NCBI GenBank assembly: GCA_023398155.1
Contig: JAEWSV010000418.1
Location: 1 to 8,604 of the forward strand
Length of the DNA: 8,604 nucleotides
Reading direction: 5' to 3'
Source: Spirochaetota bacterium
Lineage (GTDB): Bacteria; Spirochaetota; Spirochaetia; Treponematales; Breznakiellaceae
The translations under genes were made by a program, and so were the position numbers. Below the pieces are notes generated by a model. That model made no database searches and was not told the origin of the DNA. It saw only the letters and a program-made list of their open reading frames with translations. Each line of letters starts with the position of its first letter. The first letter of the stretch is position 1. This document shows positions 5,945-8,604 of the stretch, one piece after another.

Positions 5945-6424
5945 TCAAACCCGCTTCACGAAGATGTCGAAGGCGTGCGCGCCGAGGACGACCACCGACG
6001 TAACGATGATTCCCGAAACGAGTACGCCGATGATCACGGCGAGCATGGTCTTCCGCTTGGAGAGGCCGAGCACCCAGGAGCCGAGCGTGCCGGTCCAGGC
6101 GCCCGTGATGGGGAGCGGAATGGCGACGAAGACCGCGATGCCGAACCAGCCCCACTTTTCTACCTGGGCGTGGACCTTCCCGCGGGAACGCTCCACGAAG
6201 TGGTCGAAGAAGGTCCGGTACCACCCCATCTTGAGGAAGAGCTTGTGGAAGGTCGAAAGGAATATCCAGCACGCGGGCGCGACGAGGGCGTTGAGGGCGA
6301 CAGCGTACAGGTAGGCCCAGCGCCAGTCCATACCGCGCGCGATGGCGAAGGGAATGGCGCCGCGAAGCTCGGAGATGGGAAGGAAGGCGAGGAAGGCGGT
6401 CCAAAAAAGGGTGGCTGCATCCAT
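5945..6424 (-). CDS. COG2426-type small integral membrane protein (Sm_multidrug_ex family)
   Basis: This 159-residue hydrophobic protein matches the family named putative small multidrug export protein (Pfam Sm_multidrug_ex, COG2426); the export role is not well proven. Family-typical stretches are FLPISELRGAIPFAIA (14-29), with conserved polar Glu/Arg in a hydrophobic segment, and WGWFGIAVFVAIPLPITGAW (91-110), followed by GLSKRKTMLAVIIGV. Membrane segments are likely at about 7-29, 36-58, 92-119 and 125-148, with a charged cytoplasmic-type loop at 60-90. The ATG at 6424 has no good Shine-Dalgarno sequence; a strong promoter ends 8 nt before it, so the mRNA may be leaderless. The next Met (residue 32) would remove the family-typical first segment, so 6424 is kept. 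The stop is 11 nt before the helicase start. Confidence 0.85.
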   Translation of the reverse strand: MDAATLFWTAFLAFLPISELRGAIPFAIARGMDWRWAYLYAVALNALVAPACWIFLSTFHKLFLKMGWYRTFFDHFVERSRGKVHAQVEKWGWFGIAVFVAIPLPITGAWTGTLGSWVLGLSKRKTMLAVIIGVLVSGIIVTSVVVLGAHAFDIFVKRV

Positions 6425-6432
6425 GGTGGCCC

Positions 6433-6460
6433 ACTATACCGCAAACCGCGCCGCTGTCCA
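6433..6460 (-). promoter_or_regulatory. Sigma-70-like promoter for the COG2426-rep operon
   Basis: On the minus strand TGGACA (6460-6455, 5 of 6 match to TTGACA) and TATAGT (6438-6433, 5 of 6 match to TATAAT) are 16 bp apart. Transcription should begin about 6-8 nt after the -10 box, at 6427-6425, immediately before the ATG at 6424. Confidence 0.65.
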
Positions 6461-6491
6461 ATGCTTTCGGCTCCCGCGGCGTCGCCGGTTC

Positions 6492-6509
6492 CGGGGCGGC
6501 TGCGCCCCG
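6492..6509. other. GC-rich hairpin after the transporter gene
   Basis: CGGGGCG (6492-6498) and CGCCCCG (6503-6509) form a perfect 7-bp stem with a GCTG loop, 23 nt beyond the transporter stop codon. No T-tract follows on the minus strand, so termination here is uncertain; it is the best candidate for separating the rdgB-transporter unit from the COG2426 promoter. Confidence 0.35.
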
Positions 6510-6531
6510 CGGCGGCGCCCGCGTTCATGGC

Positions 6532-7824
6532 TCAGGTCAGGGTGAGCCACGCGACGCCGATGGCGGTGGTGATCAGGGTGGTCGGGAGTCCCGCCTTGAG
6601 GTAGGCGCCGAATTTCACCTCCACGCCGTAGCGCTTCGCGGTCTCCGCCACGATGAGGTTGGCCACCGAGCCGAGCAAGGTGAGGTTGCCCGCGTAGGTG
6701 CTCGCCATCGCCATGACGAGCCAAGCCTTCTCCTTGTCGGCGAACCAGTCCACGAGGGGCCTGAGGAGCATCACCGCGGGCACGTTGGAGACGAGGTTGG
6801 ACAGGACGACGGTGAATACCGAGAAGCGGCCCATGCTCTGGCCGACCGCTCCCATGCCCTTTTCCACGACGAACGCGAAGGCGCCCGTACGGGCCACCGA
6901 TTCCGTGATGATGAAGAGGCCGCCGAAGAAGGCGATGATGGTCCAGTCGAGTTCAGCGAAGACCCGCTCGGGTTTGACGCGTCGGGTGGTGAGGAGGATG
7001 GCGGCCCCCGCCATGGCGCCGGCGGCGACGTTGAGACCTGAGAGGAAGGCGGCCGTCATGAGGACGACCGAAACGATGCTCTTGACGAGGAGCGGGAGGT
7101 AGACCGCGCCGGCCGGAGATTCCGCGTCCCCCGTTTCCGGGGCGGCCCCCCGCGTCCCTTCGGCGACCGCGATCCTGCCTCCGCCCGAGAACTCGGCGCG
7201 GAATACGAGCCTGACGGCGATGAAGGCCACCGCCGTGCCGATAGCGGAAGGGACGGCGAGGCGCGAAATGAAGCGGGCGAAGGAGATGCCGCTGGCCGCG
7301 CCTATGAGCATGTTCTGCGGGTTCCCTATGATGGTCGCCGCGGACCCGATGTTCGCCGAGAGCGCGAGCCCGATGAGGTAGGGGACCGGGTTCCGCCGCG
7401 ACCGCACGCAGAGGGCGGCCACCAGGGGCGTGAGCATGATGCAGACCGTATCGTTGAGGAAGAGCGCGGAAAGGACGGCGGAGGCGGCCATGACGAGGCC
7501 GAGTAGGCGGGCCGGCGTCCGGGCCGCCCGCAGCACCGCTTCCCCGGCGAGGTCGAAGAAGCCGGACAGTTTGAGGTTCGCCGTCACGATCATCATGGAT
7601 AGGATGAGGACCAGGGTGCCGAGGTCGATGGCCGCGAAGGCTTCCTCCGCGGTTAGCGCGCCGAGGAGGACGAGGAAGGCCGCGCCCGAGAAGGCGATGG
7701 TCGCCCGGTTCATCCTTAGCCGCGGGATGCGCCCGACGGCGATTCCGACGAGCGATAAGACGATGACGGTCCCGATCGCCGCGGACCGCAGCCCCTCGAT
7801 GGGGAAAGACTCAAAAGAGAACAT
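6532..7824 (-). CDS. ArsB/SLC13-type (ion transporter superfamily) membrane transporter
   Basis: This 430-residue polytopic inner-membrane protein has about 11-12 hydrophobic segments and belongs to the ion transporter superfamily that includes ArsB, NhaD, CitM and SLC13/DASS carriers. The two inverted-repeat signatures are visible: FLNDTVCIMLTP (122-133) with SANIGSAATIIGNPQN (156-171) in the first half, and SNLVSNVPAVML (342-353) with AGNLTLLGSVANLIVAE (378-394) in the second. A hydrophilic loop at about 211-240 joins the halves. The substrate (arsenite, dicarboxylate, sulfate or another anion, or Na+/H+ exchange) cannot be assigned; no ArsR or ArsC gene is nearby, so arsenite export is not supported. 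ATG 7824 is preceded on the minus strand by GAGGG about 4 nt away. It starts 30 nt after the rdgB stop, so co-transcription with rdgB is likely. Confidence 0.88.
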   Translation of the reverse strand: MFSFESFPIEGLRSAAIGTVIVLSLVGIAVGRIPRLRMNRATIAFSGAAFLVLLGALTAEEAFAAIDLGTLVLILSMMIVTANLKLSGFFDLAGEAVLRAARTPARLLGLVMAASAVLSALFLNDTVCIMLTPLVAALCVRSRRNPVPYLIGLALSANIGSAATIIGNPQNMLIGAASGISFARFISRLAVPSAIGTAVAFIAVRLVFRAEFSGGGRIAVAEGTRGAAPETGDAESPAGAVYLPLLVKSIVSVVLMTAAFLSGLNVAAGAMAGAAILLTTRRVKPERVFAELDWTIIAFFGGLFIITESVARTGAFAFVVEKGMGAVGQSMGRFSVFTVVLSNLVSNVPAVMLLRPLVDWFADKEKAWLVMAMASTYAGNLTLLGSVANLIVAETAKRYGVEVKFGAYLKAGLPTTLITTAIGVAWLTLT

Positions 7825-7854
7825 AGTACCCTCAAAAATCGATCAGTTTAGGGA

Positions 7855-8454
7855 TTATCGGCGGAGCGTCGATAGGATGGCCGCTATCCGCGCGCCGGCC
7901 TTGCCGCGGTGGCTCGCCTCGTTCTTTTCGGCGTCGCTCAGCTGCGCCACGGTGAGGCCGCGCTCCGGAAGGTAGAGGATCGGATCGTAACCGAAGCCGC
8001 CCTCTCCGCGCTGTTCGCGGATGAGCTCCCCCTCGAAGGTTTCCTGCGCGACGAAGAACCGATCCTCCGCCAGCATGAGCACCATGCAGCAGACGAAGCG
8101 GGCTTTCCGGTCGACCGCGCCCGCGACCTCCTTGAGCAGGAGGGCGTTGCGGCCTGCGGAGTCGAGCCTCCGGCCGTTTTCGCTCCCGTAGCGGGCGGAG
8201 AGGACGCCAGGCCTGCCGCCGAGGGCGTCCACGCAGAGTCCCGAATCGTCGGCGATGACTGGCTCGCGGACGAGGCCGTAGAGCGCGCGCGCCTTGAGGA
8301 GGGCGTTGTCCAGGAAGGTGGCTCCCGTCTCCTCGGGATCGAAGTCGAGGCCGGCCTCGCCCGGCGTCCGTATGGTATGGCCCGCGAGGATCGCGGCCAG
8401 TTCTTGCTTCTTGTGGGCATTGCCCGTGGCGAACCAGATGGTCATGGCGCGCAT
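7855..8454 (-). CDS. rdgB: RdgB/HAM1 dITP/XTP pyrophosphatase
   Basis: This 199-residue cytosolic enzyme hydrolyses non-canonical purine triphosphates (dITP, ITP, XTP) to the monophosphate and pyrophosphate, keeping deaminated bases out of DNA and RNA. Motifs in order: FATGNAHKKQEL (8-19), the N-terminal nucleotide-binding TxNxxK pattern; Glu41/Glu42 in DPEETGATF; IADDSGLCVDALGG (67-80) with the catalytic Asp pair 69-70; GRPGVLSARY (80-89); GFGYDPILYLPE (153-164); and SHRGKA (181-186) near the end. The length is typical of the family. ATG 8454 is selected because a clean GGAGG (minus strand, 8466-8462) lies 7 nt upstream; ATG 8445 (MTIWFATGN) would leave 16 nt and is less likely. It leads a probable two-gene unit with the transporter and diverges from the gene at the right edge. 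Confidence 0.96.
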   Translation of the reverse strand: MRAMTIWFATGNAHKKQELAAILAGHTIRTPGEAGLDFDPEETGATFLDNALLKARALYGLVREPVIADDSGLCVDALGGRPGVLSARYGSENGRRLDSAGRNALLLKEVAGAVDRKARFVCCMVLMLAEDRFFVAQETFEGELIREQRGEGGFGYDPILYLPERGLTVAQLSDAEKNEASHRGKAGARIAAILSTLRR

Positions 8455-8506
8455 AGTAGCGCCTCCGACCCCCGGACGGGAAGGGGCGCGGCTTCCGCGT
8501 CCGCTA

Positions 8507-8535
8507 TTGCGCGCCGCCTTTCAGGCCGCTAGACT
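8507..8535 (+). promoter_or_regulatory. Weak sigma-70-like promoter for the right-edge gene
   Basis: TTGCGC (8507-8512, matching TTG of TTGACA) and TAGACT (8530-8535, 4 of 6 match to TATAAT) are separated by 17 bp. The -10 box ends 8 nt before the ATG at 8544, the same distance as in front of the COG2426 gene. It lies in the 89-bp divergent gap with rdgB. Confidence 0.35.
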
Positions 8536-8543
8536 CATGTTCC

Positions 8544-8604
8544 ATGGATTGTCCTGTCTGCGCCTCCCCGCGCCTCCGGCCCCTCGCGACGGTACGGCGC
8601 GCGT
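8544..8604 (+). CDS. Start of a gene beginning MDCPVC (putative zinc-binding N terminus), 3' end outside window
   Basis: Twenty codons are visible from ATG 8544: MDCPVCASPRLRPLATVRRA, open to the window edge. The CPVC pair placed straight after the start resembles the zinc-binding N terminus of some methyltransferases and other zinc-ribbon proteins, but the rest is needed to tell. Codon third positions are mostly G or C, as in the neighbouring genes. No Shine-Dalgarno sequence precedes it. An ATG at 8537 opens a different frame with a Pro-rich, less convincing product. It is divergent from rdgB. Confidence 0.45.
   Translation, partial: MDCPVCASPRLRPLATVRRA

Noticed and set aside
4872..6314. 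480-codon open frame on the plus strand opposite the helicase
   Set aside because: It is fully antisense to a helicase with all motifs intact. Its product is a Val/Leu/Glu/Asp-rich mixture with no recognisable motif, as expected from GC-rich third positions on the other strand.
5934..6461. Extension of the helicase frame upstream to 6461, giving an 843-residue protein
   Set aside because: The extra 176 residues are Arg/His/Pro-rich and are the COG2426 gene read in another frame. The family start motif begins at the ATG at 5933.
6482..6534. Classical intrinsic terminator after the transporter gene
   Set aside because: The hairpin at 6492-6509 is sound, but no T-tract follows on the minus strand, so it is listed only as a hairpin.
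6532..7824. Arsenite efflux pump (arsB)
   Set aside because: The family resemblance is at superfamily level only and no arsR, arsC or arsA gene lies nearby, so a specific arsenite role is unsupported.
1..8604. Defence island, prophage, CRISPR or other novel multi-gene system
   Set aside because: The helicase is a complete housekeeping Rep/PcrA/UvrD type with no nuclease, toxin or TIR partners. No integrase, transposase or regularly spaced repeats were found.

Overview
This window comes from a GC-rich bacterium (roughly 60-65% GC by eye) that mostly uses ATG starts with GGAGG-like ribosome binding sites. The phylum cannot be fixed from this sequence. A Rep-type helicase directly downstream of a small membrane protein, plus a one-span TPR-like protein, would fit a GC-rich spirochaete, but this is only a guess. 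I saw no mobile element, CRISPR array, tRNA, rRNA or phage gene.

Layout. The left end holds the 3' part of a LuxR-type regulator (+), then about 400 bases without a gene (288-693), then a small membrane-anchored protein with one TPR-like unit and a coiled coil (694-1206, +). All genes from 1218 to 8454 lie on the minus strand. In the order they are transcribed (right to left) they are: RdgB/HAM1 nucleotide-pool sanitising pyrophosphatase, an ArsB/SLC13-type ion transporter, a COG2426 small membrane protein, a Rep/PcrA/UvrD-type DNA helicase, a sialidase-like beta-propeller protein, and a GH32 beta-fructosidase. At the right edge, divergent from rdgB, lie the first 20 codons of a plus-strand gene starting MDCPVC.

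Transcription units (inference). rdgB and the transporter are 30 nt apart and probably form one unit. A strong sigma-70-like promoter sits directly in front of the COG2426 gene, followed by rep (11-nt gap), the sialidase-like gene (36 nt) and GH32 (36 nt) with no convincing terminator between them. GH32 then converges on the TPR-like gene with only 11 nt between stop codons. The only hairpin-plus-T-tract terminator I see for leftward transcription is at 436-488, beyond the TPR-like gene, so some of the leftward transcript may run antisense through it.

How the genes work together. RdgB and the helicase are genome-maintenance functions. GH32 and the sialidase-like protein look like a pair of cytoplasmic glycoside-processing enzymes, since neither has a signal peptide. 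No sugar transporter or sugar regulator is visible with them. I do not see a convincing undescribed system. The points most worth a second look are the two leaderless-looking promoters with the same geometry, the possible antisense read-through, and the uncharacterised intracellular sialidase-like/GH32 pair.
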